This document shows positions 13,338 to 22,527 of a stretch of 31,810 nucleotides of DNA, in pieces (positions within the stretch are counted from its first letter, which is position 1; the number at the start of each line of letters is the position of its first letter). The DNA comes from an uncultured Elusimicrobium sp. (GTDB lineage Bacteria; Elusimicrobiota; Elusimicrobia; Elusimicrobiales; Elusimicrobiaceae). The DNA lies in the NCBI GenBank assembly GCA_937891135.1, contig CALAFB010000050.1, positions 1 to 31,810 on the forward strand, given 5' to 3'. The notes below the pieces were generated by a model. It was not told the DNA's origin. It did no database searches and saw nothing but the letters and a program-made list of their open reading frames with translations. The position numbers and the translations under genes are program-made.

Positions 13338-16300
13338 TTAGAAACTATATTTAAGTTTGGCAGAACCGGTATGGTTATAGTAGTGACTTCTAAATTGCCC
13401 GTCATAACCTAACGTCAGTTCTACTTGGTCGGTTAAGTCCATGCCCAAGCTAAACCCTGCTTCCGCACCGAACTTTTTAAGCTGTTCGCTCTGTACTTTG
13501 TAGGAGCTGTTACTCATGGTTACAGTTACATCATCCCCATGTTGCATCACATCAAACGTGGCGGCTAACTTAAACAACGGTTTCAATACTAACTTGCCCG
13601 CTTGGAAGTTCTTGCCGGCCTTAACTCCTAACAACGCGGTTAAGGTATGGTCGTTGGTGGAATCCATCTTTTGACCGAAACCGTCTGTATAAGCACCTTG
13701 GTTGGCCCACACATAGCGCAAACCGGCTAACGGAGAGAAATATTCGTTAACAGCATATTGCGCCATCGCTTGCGCTGCGAAAGAGTTCACGTTATATTTT
13801 CCGTGTCCGGTTATACCGGTTACCGTTTTGTCTTCGTTGTATTTACCGAAGTTGTAACCGATAGTACCATCAAAGTACCAGTTTTCCAATCCGGTGTAGT
13901 TACCGTACAGGAAGATGTTTTGCGTATCGGCTTTAATCTTTTTACCGGTAGCATTGAGCGAGGAGTACGCATACGCATACCCGATACCCAGGGTGGTGTC
14001 TTCGTCATTAGAAACGTCTAAACCGACCGCTCCTCCGTAAGTATTACCGTCAAATCCGCCTTCCACATCATATTTGGTATTGTTAAACATACCTTGCATC
14101 CAGACGGATTTATAGCTAAATTCTTCCCCGGCTGCCATGCCTACACCACCGGACATGTGGTTGTTGGCTACGGTGTAAATACCTTGGTTAAGGTTAGACA
14201 CGTTGGCTTTGGTCATGGCTACCTGTACAGGAGCTAACGATTCCAACGCTTCTACATATTCCTGTTGGCGGGCAGTATCTTGCGAGATCGTATTTAAATT
14301 GCCGGCAACTGTTGCCACCACCGGGTCCGGGTTGGAAATTTCTTCGTTCCAGGCATCGGCCACGGCAGCTTCGTTATCATTCGCACCGGCTTCTTTGGCG
14401 GCTTCGCCGGGGGTAATGGTATATTTTACTTTGATTTTGTTTTGGTCGTTTTCGTCACGGGTAATTTCGTAACGGGCGTTTTGCGACAGCGGACTTAAGG
14501 TACCGTCTATCGTAGCACCGCCTTCTACCAAGTTCATCCAGCCGGTTTCGTCATCCAGCTGCATGGTATCGGAAACGAAGGTGAGCAAGAGTTTGGAGTC
14601 CGCTCCCAAGGTTAATTTATTGGATACGGTTAAGGTAGCCCCATCGTGCGTGGAAGCATCTTTGGCTAAGTTCGTCCAGCTCATGCCCAAGCTACCGTTT
14701 AACGTCATATCGTTAGCGGTAATGGAATTTTCGCCTGCGCCGAGCGTTTGTCCGGCCGCCACAAGCACATTATTAAATGCAGTGGCTTGTGCCAAAGCTA
14801 CGTTGCCCAAAATTTGGGTTTCCCCACCCAAAGAGGCTTGTTGTAAAGTTCCCCCCGTTACGGCAAAGATACCGTTATTGTTTACGTTGCCTAAAATATC
14901 GTTGGCATACGCCGTTAAGGTTTGGGTTGCGTTAATCGTAACCGCGTTTTCAATGGTTTTGCCGTTATTGTTGGTTACGTTTCCGTCCACTTCCAACGTA
15001 CCAGTTCCGGTGATGTTGGCGTTGTTGGTTACGTCCCCAAGCACCAGGTTGGCGTTGTTGGTAATCGCGTTATTATTAGTGCCTTCGGTTAATGTTAGCG
15101 TACCGTTGTTGACGATTTGCGCCGTTACCACATTGGCCGCGGTCGTGAAAGCACCGTCTACGGTCAGTTTCTTTTGGTTAATGGCATTGCCTGCGGTGTT
15201 CCCCATGGTGGAGGTAATGGTCATTTCTCCTTTCCCATTAATGGCACGGGTGAGTTCCGTACCGCCGGCATTAAAGGCACCGTCATTGGTAAAGGTACCC
15301 GCGTTGACTAACGCAGCCATATCTGCGGTTAATGCGCCACCTTCTTTTACGGTGACGGCGTTTTGGTCAAACAAACCGCCGGCCGCTACCGTTACATCAC
15401 CCAAAATGTTCGTGGTGGCATTGGTGGCGCTGACGTCTTTACCGATTTGTTGGCTTAACGTACCGCCGGTTAATTCCAGCGTAGCGTTGTTAGTCAGCGT
15501 ACCGATATTTAACCCTTCCAAACTCGTGTTGAGTTTACCGGAAGTTACAGTCAATGCATCCTGCATAATGGAAGCGGTATTGGTAACATCCCCGTTAATT
15601 TGCGTATAACCGTTCAGTCCCGTAATGTTATTGGCATTGGTGCCACCGATTAAAATCAGCGTATCGGAGTTTTCAATCGGAGCGGTTACTTTGTCCGCAT
15701 ACGTAGTAAATACGCCGGATTCAATGGCCAATTTGCCTTGGGTTAAGCTGGCATCATTTAAGATAATAGCCCCTTGCGCCACTTTGAACATACCGGTACC
15801 GGTAATCTCATTTTCAAGGGTAGCGTCTTCGTTGGCGACGATGGTACCGTCGTTGACTAACGTATTTACGGAAATGTTATCCAAATCTACTGTATAAGTA
15901 GCACCGTCTGCAATGGTTAAGGAACCTTGCTGTAACGTACCGGATTGGGTAACGTTGCCGGTAATTTCCATATTCCCGCTACCTACGATAATGTTGTTAT
16001 CGCCCGCTTCATTAAAAGAAAGCGTACCGTTGTTGGTTAAGGTGTTGCCGTTGGTGTCCAATTTGTTTTGGGTAATGGAACCGTTGTTGGTGATGTTACC
16101 TTTCAGTTCTAATGTACCGTTATCTCCGTCAATTGTATTGGTATTGATACCGGTAGCACCGCTGCGTAAAGTTAACAACCCGTTATTGGTAATGTTGGCT
16201 TTGACGCTGTCCACCGCGGTTATGAAGTGACCGTCTTGCGTCGTGCCTTCTTCGTCACCTTGGGCTAAAACGATGATGGCATTTTGCTGTAGGGTACCTT

Positions 16301-19300
16301 CGTTATAGAAGTTCCCTCCTACGCGCAGGGTACCTTTCCCGGTGAACAAAGCACCTTCGTGGTTGATGCTGCTTTGAGACAGGGCATCCTCTTTGCTTTC
16401 ATCGTTCATAGCGGTAATGATGGCATCATTTTGCACAGTACCGTCATTCTCTACGTTTGCTTTGAGAACATAGGGGGTATCTTCAGCTTCGTTCCCGCTA
16501 TGGGTAAACGTGACACCGCCGTCCACCACTACTTTGCGTTGGTCAATATGGGCGTTATTGGTTACATCTTCTGTAATGCTCAGTTCCCCGGTACCGTCAA
16601 TTTTAGTAGTATTGGGGGTACCGCCTTGGAACTCCAGGTTCCCGTTGTTGATAATTTTTTCAGCTACTAGCTGATGTGTCTTTACAGCAAAATCCCCATT
16701 TTCACCAATTTCAATGTTCTTTTGAGTAAGGGTAATATCTTCATTGGCTACTTTTACCCCGCCGGTACTAATGACCAGTTTGCTGGCATTTTCTTGGGTG
16801 GTGTCGTAGTTAATATTTTGCTGAATGGTACCGCCGGTCAACGTGAAGGTACCGTTATTAAGGACATTGGCTACGTTAAATTTACTGTAATCGTCTCCGA
16901 TATCCATTTCCAAACTGCCATCCTTGGTGATGAACAGCGTGTCTTGATAAATCCGTTCCACATTATCAAGTGCCCCGGTAATGACCGTCTTGGCCGGGCC
17001 TTCCCACAAGTCGTTCTTGCCCACGCGCAAGGCACTGCCACCTTCACCGTCGCCGGTAATGGTCAAGATACCGTTGTTGGAAATTTGGCCGTCTTCGGGC
17101 AAGATGAGGGTGTTTTGGGCGGTTTGGAATTCACCATCTTCAAGCACGTTAATAACATCTTGCTTGATTATACCGGTGTTTGTAAATTTGCCGCCGGTAA
17201 TTTCTATTTTGCTCTCAGACTCGCCTTCTTTAGTCTCGCGGTCATCTAAAATGTTGCCGCTGTTTTCCCCGCCGGTAATGGTTAACGTACCGCGGTTATA
17301 AATCCGTGCGGTTGCGGCGGTGTTAATATCCGCTTGCACGTGGCCGTTTTTTAAGTTATAGAGCTGGTTGATTCCTTCGTTACCTTCCAGGTTTACGCTG
17401 CCTTGGGTGATTTCGCGCCCGGCTACAACCGTTCCACTTATATACAAATCTCCGGTACCGGTTAGAGTGGTATCCAGGAAATTTTGAGGTTCTTCCGAGC
17501 TGTCGTTAAAGCCTTTTAAGGTAGCAACCGCGTTGTTTTCCATATCAGCCGTGCGGAAGTCTTTTACAAAAGCGGTAAAGTTTCCGGCTGTAGTTCCGGC
17601 AGTTGTATCGGCCGCGGCTACGATAATTTTTTGATCAATCGTTTTACCGTCTGCGTTAATCACTTTGCCGTCGCGGATGATTAAATCCCCACCGCCCTGG
17701 ATCTTGTTATTATTGGTAAGGCCTTCTTCGCTACCGGTTAAGATGAGAGTACCCCCATTAGACAGGCCTTGGCTACCCGTTACCGTTACTTTATCGGCTG
17801 CGGTAGTGAATTGGGCACCTTCGCGCACACGTACAACCGAGTGGGAAATACTTCCTTCACCCGTATTTGCAAATTCGCCTAAAATATCTAACTCGCCATG
17901 ACCATTTTCGGTAATGCTACCTGAGTTGGTACCGTTGGTAACCATTAAACCTGCCGCATTTTGAATTTGCGCCCCGGCTTGGTTATCTAAATTGGCTATC
18001 TCCAAGACACCATCATTCACAAAAACGGAATTTTTGTTTACCAGTTCGTCCATTTGAACTACACTGTTGGTATCTATTCTTCCTTCATTAGTAACAACGC
18101 TGTTGCCTTGAGCGGTGTGTATATTGCTGCCACCCACTTCAAACGTATTATTGGCCGCAATATTTACCTGGGCTTGGTCAATTGTGGTATTTGAGTTTGC
18201 AACAGTAGTGCCATCGGCTCCGTGAATATTTAACGTACCGGTTCCGCTAATGGAATTATAATTGGTACCGCCGGTAAAGGTAAGTACTCCGTCATTGGTG
18301 ATATTCGCTTCCAATGTGCCAGCATTGGATTTTAAGCTAGAACCTTCTTCAACGGAAATAGTTTCTTGTTTAATAAGGCCCGTATCGGCATTAATTACGT
18401 CACCGCGGACAATTACAGTACCGTCCGGGTGGTCGGCCTCGGTAGTTCCTTCATACGTCCAACCGGTATCTGCTTTTAAATAAGAAATGGCACCTGTGTT
18501 AGTACCTGTACCTAATATAACTGTTCCACGGTTGACCATATTTCCCACACCGCCCGCAGCGGTTTCCAATGTGCCACCGTCGTTACGCATGGCATCAATG
18601 GTCCCCTGGTTAATCATATATCCTTTTAAGGCAACGTGATAAATGCCGTTTGCATTAATAGGCCCGTCGCCACCTATAATTGTTCCATAATTGTAACTGG
18701 GGTCATCTTCGGTACCAAAAATATAGACTGCCCCACTACCGGTACTAAGATTGCCATAGTTAATCAGTTTGCCTTGTATCTTATCCACACGATTTTGGAA
18801 ATTCAGAGGGGTTTCTGCGGTGCCGATTTGGATGGTGCCCTGCTCAATAAGTCCATAGTTGGCATCCACACCACCTGTGAATACTAGGGTTCCAGTGCCG
18901 GAAATATCATAGTTATTACCTATCGCGGTTGCATTGGATAATACCAATGTGCCGTTGTTGGTGATAGAACCGTCATCTACATTAAATCCGGAGAGGTTAG
19001 TTTGTAAGGTGCCTGAATCAATGGAAACAGTTTGTTGGTGAATAGAGCCATTATTAACGAATGTGCCGTCTTTTACGATAAGAGTGCCATAACTGGTGGC
19101 ATCACCGCCGATATCGCCTTTATTTTCGCCACCCAGCACAATTAATTTACCTTCTGCACCCACTACTGGCGCAGCGTTGGAAATACGACTGCCTTCCCCG
19201 GTGTAAAGTTCAGCAGTAACCGTCCCCAGGTTATTAAAATGTTTACCGTCTGCCAAGTGTATTTCCTTTTGGGTAATGGTATAGATTTTCTGTGCTTGTT

Positions 19301-20009
19301 GGGTATCCGGATTGAAATTGCCGTTATGAACGTCCCCGTTAAAGTAAAGTATACCGGTAGAGGCGTCATCCCCATTGGTTATATCAGCGCGGATGCTGCC
19401 GCCCGATGCTTGCACAGTACCTTGGTTGGTAAAATTAATTACTTGGGCGGCTTCTAAATCTGTTGTTAAAGTAGCCCCGTTATTTACTACTAAATCACGT
19501 TGGGCAATACCCACCACAGGCGCATCGTCATCGCTGCTCAAGGTTACAGCATTATTAAAATTGCCATTAATAATAAGCGTGCCTTTATAGTCGGAAGGTT
19601 GTGGAGCAGCCGAGCTATCCCATTTAAATGCAATCGCGCTTTCGTTGTTGGTTACATCTCCATTAGCTACTACGGTGCCATCGTTAATAACTGCCTTATA
19701 TACCACCGGATTGGAAAACCCGGTTAGCGTAATGTTATTAAGATTCAAGGTTTCCCCTTGCCCTACTTGGATACCTTTTACCCCGTCATTCCCTTGAAGG
19801 GTTTTGCCCCCTCCGTTAACGGTAAACTCGGTTTTTCCGTCGGGATAGGCAGGCAAAGATTCGGTTATCGTTTCTCCACCGGCAGGCAGCGTATAGCTAA
19901 GCGTATCCGGATCTGCAATGGCTGTGGCCAACCCTTCGGCCCACAACATAGTAGGAGCAAATTGTTGTAGCAAAAATGCTCCGGCAACTAGCACGGCAAT
20001 TCTTTTCAT
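13338..20009 (-). CDS. Giant autotransporter with repetitive beta-helix passenger
   Basis: The 2223-residue product starts MKRIAVLVAGAFLLQQFAPT and has a signal peptide ending near MLWA. Residues ~30-1850 are a long passenger made of degenerate units such as ITNNGTLTLTGG...I.GTGTL.I.GNVTN.G.I.Q, the Asn/Gly/Thr-rich pattern of a parallel beta-helix. A linker (SLAPVQVAMTKANVSNLNQG) precedes a C-terminal beta-barrel of about 260 residues (from about SYKSVWMQGMFNN), whose alternating strands end in a terminal Phe (KLKYSF). The barrel inserts in the outer membrane and the passenger is exported as an adhesin or surface protein. No protease catalytic motif was seen. GAGAGG precedes the ATG; a promoter lies at 20078-20106 and a terminator follows. 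No frameshift was seen across the repeats. Ligand unknown. Confidence 0.92.
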   Translation of the reverse strand: MKRIAVLVAGAFLLQQFAPTMLWAEGLATAIADPDTLSYTLPAGGETITESLPAYPDGKTEFTVNGGGKTLQGNDGVKGIQVGQGETLNLNNITLTGFSNPVVYKAVINDGTVVANGDVTNNESAIAFKWDSSAAPQPSDYKGTLIINGNFNNAVTLSSDDDAPVVGIAQRDLVVNNGATLTTDLEAAQVINFTNQGTVQASGGSIRADITNGDDASTGILYFNGDVHNGNFNPDTQQAQKIYTITQKEIHLADGKHFNNLGTVTAELYTGEGSRISNAAPVVGAEGKLIVLGGENKGDIGGDATSYGTLIVKDGTFVNNGSIHQQTVSIDSGTLQTNLSGFNVDDGSITNNGTLVLSNATAIGNNYDISGTGTLVFTGGVDANYGLIEQGTIQIGTAETPLNFQNRVDKIQGKLINYGNLSTGSGAVYIFGTEDDPSYNYGTIIGGDGPINANGIYHVALKGYMINQGTIDAMRNDGGTLETAAGGVGNMVNRGTVILGTGTNTGAISYLKADTGWTYEGTTEADHPDGTVIVRGDVINADTGLIKQETISVEEGSSLKSNAGTLEANITNDGVLTFTGGTNYNSISGTGTLNIHGADGTTVANSNTTIDQAQVNIAANNTFEVGGSNIHTAQGNSVVTNEGRIDTNSVVQMDELVNKNSVFVNDGVLEIANLDNQAGAQIQNAAGLMVTNGTNSGSITENGHGELDILGEFANTGEGSISHSVVRVREGAQFTTAADKVTVTGSQGLSNGGTLILTGSEEGLTNNNKIQGGGDLIIRDGKVINADGKTIDQKIIVAAADTTAGTTAGNFTAFVKDFRTADMENNAVATLKGFNDSSEEPQNFLDTTLTGTGDLYISGTVVAGREITQGSVNLEGNEGINQLYNLKNGHVQADINTAATARIYNRGTLTITGGENSGNILDDRETKEGESESKIEITGGKFTNTGIIKQDVINVLEDGEFQTAQNTLILPEDGQISNNGILTITGDGEGGSALRVGKNDLWEGPAKTVITGALDNVERIYQDTLFITKDGSLEMDIGDDYSKFNVANVLNNGTFTLTGGTIQQNINYDTTQENASKLVISTGGVKVANEDITLTQKNIEIGENGDFAVKTHQLVAEKIINNGNLEFQGGTPNTTKIDGTGELSITEDVTNNAHIDQRKVVVDGGVTFTHSGNEAEDTPYVLKANVENDGTVQNDAIITAMNDESKEDALSQSSINHEGALFTGKGTLRVGGNFYNEGTLQQNAIIVLAQGDEEGTTQDGHFITAVDSVKANITNNGLLTLRSGATGINTNTIDGDNGTLELKGNITNNGSITQNKLDTNGNTLTNNGTLSFNEAGDNNIIVGSGNMEITGNVTQSGTLQQGSLTIADGATYTVDLDNISVNTLVNDGTIVANEDATLENEITGTGMFKVAQGAIILNDASLTQGKLAIESGVFTTYADKVTAPIENSDTLILIGGTNANNITGLNGYTQINGDVTNTASIMQDALTVTSGKLNTSLEGLNIGTLTNNATLELTGGTLSQQIGKDVSATNATTNILGDVTVAAGGLFDQNAVTVKEGGALTADMAALVNAGTFTNDGAFNAGGTELTRAINGKGEMTITSTMGNTAGNAINQKKLTVDGAFTTAANVVTAQIVNNGTLTLTEGTNNNAITNNANLVLGDVTNNANITGTGTLEVDGNVTNNNGKTIENAVTINATQTLTAYANDILGNVNNNGIFAVTGGTLQQASLGGETQILGNVALAQATAFNNVLVAAGQTLGAGENSITANDMTLNGSLGMSWTNLAKDASTHDGATLTVSNKLTLGADSKLLLTFVSDTMQLDDETGWMNLVEGGATIDGTLSPLSQNARYEITRDENDQNKIKVKYTITPGEAAKEAGANDNEAAVADAWNEEISNPDPVVATVAGNLNTISQDTARQQEYVEALESLAPVQVAMTKANVSNLNQGIYTVANNHMSGGVGMAAGEEFSYKSVWMQGMFNNTKYDVEGGFDGNTYGGAVGLDVSNDEDTTLGIGYAYAYSSLNATGKKIKADTQNIFLYGNYTGLENWYFDGTIGYNFGKYNEDKTVTGITGHGKYNVNSFAAQAMAQYAVNEYFSPLAGLRYVWANQGAYTDGFGQKMDSTNDHTLTALLGVKAGKNFQAGKLVLKPLFKLAATFDVMQHGDDVTVTMSNSSYKVQSEQLKKFGAEAGFSLGMDLTDQVELTLGYDGQFRSHYYNHTGSAKLKYSF

Positions 20010-20077
20010 TAGGCACCTCTCTTAATATAACCCTATTTATTTTCAAAATATCACGCCAAATAGGAAGGAATATTTTT

Positions 20078-20106
20078 ATTAAACTATAATATAGCAACCC
20101 TGTCAA
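20078..20106 (-). promoter_or_regulatory. Promoter of the autotransporter gene
   Basis: A perfect -35 TTGACA, a 17-base spacer and -10 TTTAAT on the minus strand. This gives a 5' leader of about 60 bases before the ATG at 20009. Confidence 0.75.
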
Positions 20107-20218
20107 GTGCACTTTAAGACCCGTCCAAACACGAAAACAAGAAGCTATGCCAAAGCGCAAAATGGCATGGTGAGATATAAAAACGGAGTATAAAAACTAT
20201 GGTACACCAAAGTGGACA

Positions 20219-20253
20219 CCCTCTCGACGGTAGTCCGGCGCACCTAGAGGGCG
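20219..20253 (+). pseudogene. Shrunken tRNA-Glu-like remnant
   Basis: CCCTCT at the start and AGAGGG near the end keep the tRNA-Glu acceptor-stem pairing, but only about 20 bases lie between them (tRNA-Glu has about 58). The last 11 bases, CCTAGAGGGCG, are identical to the 3' end of tRNA-Glu. It also contains GGCGCA, as at the end of tRNA-Lys. It cannot be a working tRNA. Confidence 0.6.
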
Positions 20254-20268
20254 TTTCTCTTTTAATAT

Positions 20269-20295
20269 ACCCGCTTTGAAAAAGAGCGGGTTTTT
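20269..20295 (+). terminator. Terminator inside repeat C
   Basis: ACCCGCT and AGCGGGT form a 7-bp stem, followed by TTTTT. There is no plus-strand gene before it, which fits a left-over tRNA-operon terminator. Confidence 0.75.
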
Positions 20296-20398
20296 ATCAT
20301 TTCTCAAGAACAAATCCCCCATTTCGGTCATTCTTCCCGAACTAGCAATTCAAAAAACATAAAGAATTTCTTCCAAAATTTATGTTAAAATCTAAAAA

Positions 20399-20968
20399 CT
20401 ACTTCGCAATCAAACTGGCAGCAATTTCTTGACTCAACTTCATGAGCAGTTGGCTATAGCCCTGCGCCAACTCATCATAGGTTTTACCGATAGAGACAGA
20501 AGCGGTAAATTTTTGATACGTCTTTACTTTACCCGCCCCATCTTGAACCGTATACCAAGCTGTAAGTTCTGCTTTTTGGCCCAGTACGCCGTTCATTTCA
20601 ATAATTTCCACGGTAATAACATAGTCCGTCTCTCTTTTTTTAAACCGGTTCTCTTTGATTTGTGCCGATGGGAGGAGAACACTTAAATCCTCTGTTAATA
20701 CACGTGTTACCAAAGTCGCAGGGGATTCCACCCAGCGGTTATATTCTGATATCTTAATCTGTGTAGAATCTTTATATTGTGTTATTATCTGTGTCCGATC
20801 CACATATTTTGGCAATTGGACACGGTTCACTCCTACAACAGCGTTATACTCAACAGAAATGGCTGATCCAGAAGTAGCTGTCATCGTATAGAATTTGGCA
20901 TTTTTGCTTGTTCCGAACATGCACGCATTAAGTAATAAACAAGGAATAATGATTTTTATAATTTTCAT
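20399..20968 (-). CDS. ABC-transport auxiliary lipoprotein (PqiC-like) of the MCE system
   Basis: The 189-residue product begins MKIIKIIIPCLLLNAC, with a lipobox (LNAC, Cys16). After it come AKFYTMTA, VGVNRVQLPKYVDRTQIIT and YNRWVESPATLVTRVLTEDL, the signature of the ABC_trans_aux/PqiC domain, which pairs with MCE proteins and is expected in the periplasm, anchored to the outer membrane. It starts one base after the stop of the MCE gene with AAGGAG inside that gene's last codons, and is the last gene of the four-gene operon. It takes the place that MlaC/MlaA proteins have in other systems. Family fit is good; which lipid moves, and in which direction, is not shown. Confidence 0.88.
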   Translation of the reverse strand: MKIIKIIIPCLLLNACMFGTSKNAKFYTMTATSGSAISVEYNAVVGVNRVQLPKYVDRTQIITQYKDSTQIKISEYNRWVESPATLVTRVLTEDLSVLLPSAQIKENRFKKRETDYVITVEIIEMNGVLGQKAELTAWYTVQDGAGKVKTYQKFTASVSIGKTYDELAQGYSQLLMKLSQEIAASLIAK

Positions 20969-20969
20969 A

Positions 20970-21773
20970 TTATTCTCCTTTTTTACCTCTAATAAGGGAT
21001 TCGGGATGTTGTTCTAAATAATCTGTCAAATTTTGAGTAGATTTAGCTGCATTTGAAACATCATGCAGCGTTTCATTTAAATTAGACAGGGTTTCATCCG
21101 TATTCTCAGATACCCGCTCCAATGTTTGATCTAAATTTTTGGCACTGTTTGTTAACGCCGGCAATAAAGCAGGCAATTCTTTACCCAATGTTTCTGCTAC
21201 TGTGTTAATTTTTTCAAGTGTTTCTTGAATTTTAATTCTATTCAGCCCACGGACCAGTTCTTCTTTCTGGGATAGAACGGTTGGAATTTGCGGGATATCC
21301 TCCTTTTTAGGGCTCTCAAACAGAGTGGCTTGCGTATCCGGTAACATGACCAAATCAATCCGCAGTTGCCCCGTTAAATAACTTTGGGAGGCCAGCCGCG
21401 CCCGAAGCCCCTCTTTAATCATGATATCCAAAAAATCAAGCTCCTTGTCTTTTTTCCACAATTTTTCCCAAAGAGATCCCTCGCTGATAATATCTGTTTC
21501 TTTAAAACGGGCATAGACAGCTACGTGAAAGTTTAAATCATTTTTATTCGTCACCAGTACGATGCGCGTGACCTTACCAACCTCCACTCCCTGAAATATA
21601 ACGGGAGATCCTTCCGTCAAGCCCTGTAAAGATTCGCTAAAATACATTACGGCCAGATCTTTTGTATCTGTATGTATTTTGTGAAAAATCGTTTGCCCGA
21701 TTAGTCCTAAAAATAAGGAAAAACCGACTACTAAAAAAAGTCCGACGGCTTTTTTATTTGGTTCTCTTTTCAT
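20970..21773 (-). CDS. MCE-domain (MlaD-like) substrate-binding protein
   Basis: The 267-residue product has one N-terminal membrane helix (about 11-31) and then a single MCE domain. The domain begins AVMYFSESLQGLTEGSPVIFQG with VEVGKVTRI following, and includes the RLASQSYLTGQLRIDLVMLP stretch. The C-terminal third (about 180-255) is a long Leu/Asn/Thr heptad region likely to form a coiled coil or tunnel, ending PESLIRGKKGE, a tail seen in several MlaD/PqiB-like proteins. Such proteins form rings that pass lipids between membranes. The ATG overlaps the ATPase gene by 20 bases and has a GAGGGG site. It is longer than E. coli MlaD because of the helical tail. Confidence 0.92.
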   Translation of the reverse strand: MKREPNKKAVGLFLVVGFSLFLGLIGQTIFHKIHTDTKDLAVMYFSESLQGLTEGSPVIFQGVEVGKVTRIVLVTNKNDLNFHVAVYARFKETDIISEGSLWEKLWKKDKELDFLDIMIKEGLRARLASQSYLTGQLRIDLVMLPDTQATLFESPKKEDIPQIPTVLSQKEELVRGLNRIKIQETLEKINTVAETLGKELPALLPALTNSAKNLDQTLERVSENTDETLSNLNETLHDVSNAAKSTQNLTDYLEQHPESLIRGKKGE

Positions 21774-22527
21774 AATTTTCCCCTCTTGTTAAAAATTCAT
21801 AAACTTGCTGATTAGGCGGATTTTTTAAAAGTTCTTTTGGACTTCCTTTTGCTGAGATCGTCCGAATCGTTTTATCTAAAAAAATACTGTTTTTACCAAT
21901 CGTAAAAATAGAAGGAAGTTCATGCGTAACAACAATAATAGTGGTCCCTAATGTTTTATTAATTTCTAATATCAAATCATCTAAATTTTTGGAACTAATT
22001 GGGTCCAAGCCGGCAGACGGCTCATCGAAATAAACAATTTCAGGATTTAACGCTAATGCCCGAGCCAGCCCCGCACGTTTGCGCATACCACCGCTGATTT
22101 CAGAAGGGTAATAGTCCTCGTACCCACCCAGCCCTACCAAGGCCAATTTAAATGCAACAATCTGGCTAATTTTATCCGGTGTATAATCGGTATATTGCTG
22201 CAAAGGAAGTGCCACATTTTCAGCCAATGTCATGGAACTAAATAATGCACCGCCTTGATACAGAATGCCACTATGTTTGCTAATTTCCAATTTTTCTTGA
22301 GGAGCTGCATTTATAAAATCAATGTCATGTATCCAAATTTGGCCAATTTGCGCAGGAATGAGGCCGGTAAGGGTACGCAGTAGTGTACTTTTTCCACATC
22401 CGGAACCACCCATAATAATAAAAATATCACCTTTTGGGATTTCAAAGGACAGGTCTCTCATAATCACCTTGCCCTCATAACCAATGCTCAAATGTTCCAC
22501 ACGGATTATTGGATTTTGTTTCTTCAT
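21754..22527 (-). CDS. MlaF-like ABC transporter ATP-binding protein
   Basis: From MKKQNPIIRVEHLSIGYEGK the product has 257 residues. The Walker A is GGSGCGKST, the Q-loop region is LYQGGALFSSMTLAENV, the signature is SGGMRKRAGLARAL, Walker B is IVYFDEPSAGLDP, and the switch His is VVTHEL. The QGGALFSSMTV-like text and SGGMRKR are typical of the MlaF/Ttg2A subgroup that powers lipid transport with an MlaE permease. The start at 22527 gives an ATGA overlap with the permease stop; the longer in-frame extension to 22581 lies inside the permease gene and has no support. It is second in the operon. Confidence 0.95.
   Translation of the reverse strand: MKKQNPIIRVEHLSIGYEGKVIMRDLSFEIPKGDIFIIMGGSGCGKSTLLRTLTGLIPAQIGQIWIHDIDFINAAPQEKLEISKHSGILYQGGALFSSMTLAENVALPLQQYTDYTPDKISQIVAFKLALVGLGGYEDYYPSEISGGMRKRAGLARALALNPEIVYFDEPSAGLDPISSKNLDDLILEINKTLGTTIIVVTHELPSIFTIGKNSIFLDKTIRTISAKGSPKELLKNPPNQQVYEFLTRGENYEKRTK

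Larger units (their letters stand above)
20187..20320 (+). repeat. Dispersed repeat C: tRNA remnant plus terminator
   Basis: About 130 bases closely match 23838-23970. Order: AGTATAAAAACTATGGTACAC, a GTGGACAC box, a condensed tRNA-like hairpin (20219-20253), TTTTAATATA, a terminator, and CAAATCCCCC. The same order of tRNA 3' end, ATTTTAAT stretch and terminator is found after the real tRNA-Glu at 11601-11657, so this looks like a diverged copy of a tRNA locus flank. Confidence 0.8.

Noticed and set aside
14563..15609. A 348-codon open frame on the plus strand opposite the autotransporter, and several shorter ones nearby (e.g. 16359-17301)
   Set aside because: They lie wholly antisense to an intact, clearly coding gene. 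The repetitive Asn/Thr/Gly codons give few stops on the other strand. No ribosome site or known domain is present.
13338..20009. Tandem-repeat look of the long gene, considered as a possible CRISPR or satellite array
   Set aside because: Repeat units vary in length and sequence and stay in one protein frame with a signal peptide and barrel. No constant repeat/spacer pattern exists, and no CRISPR array was seen elsewhere in the window.
20145..20172. Hairpin with arms CTATGCCA and TGGCATGG near the autotransporter promoter
   Set aside because: It lies upstream of the promoter on the minus strand and has no T-tract; nothing ties it to a function.
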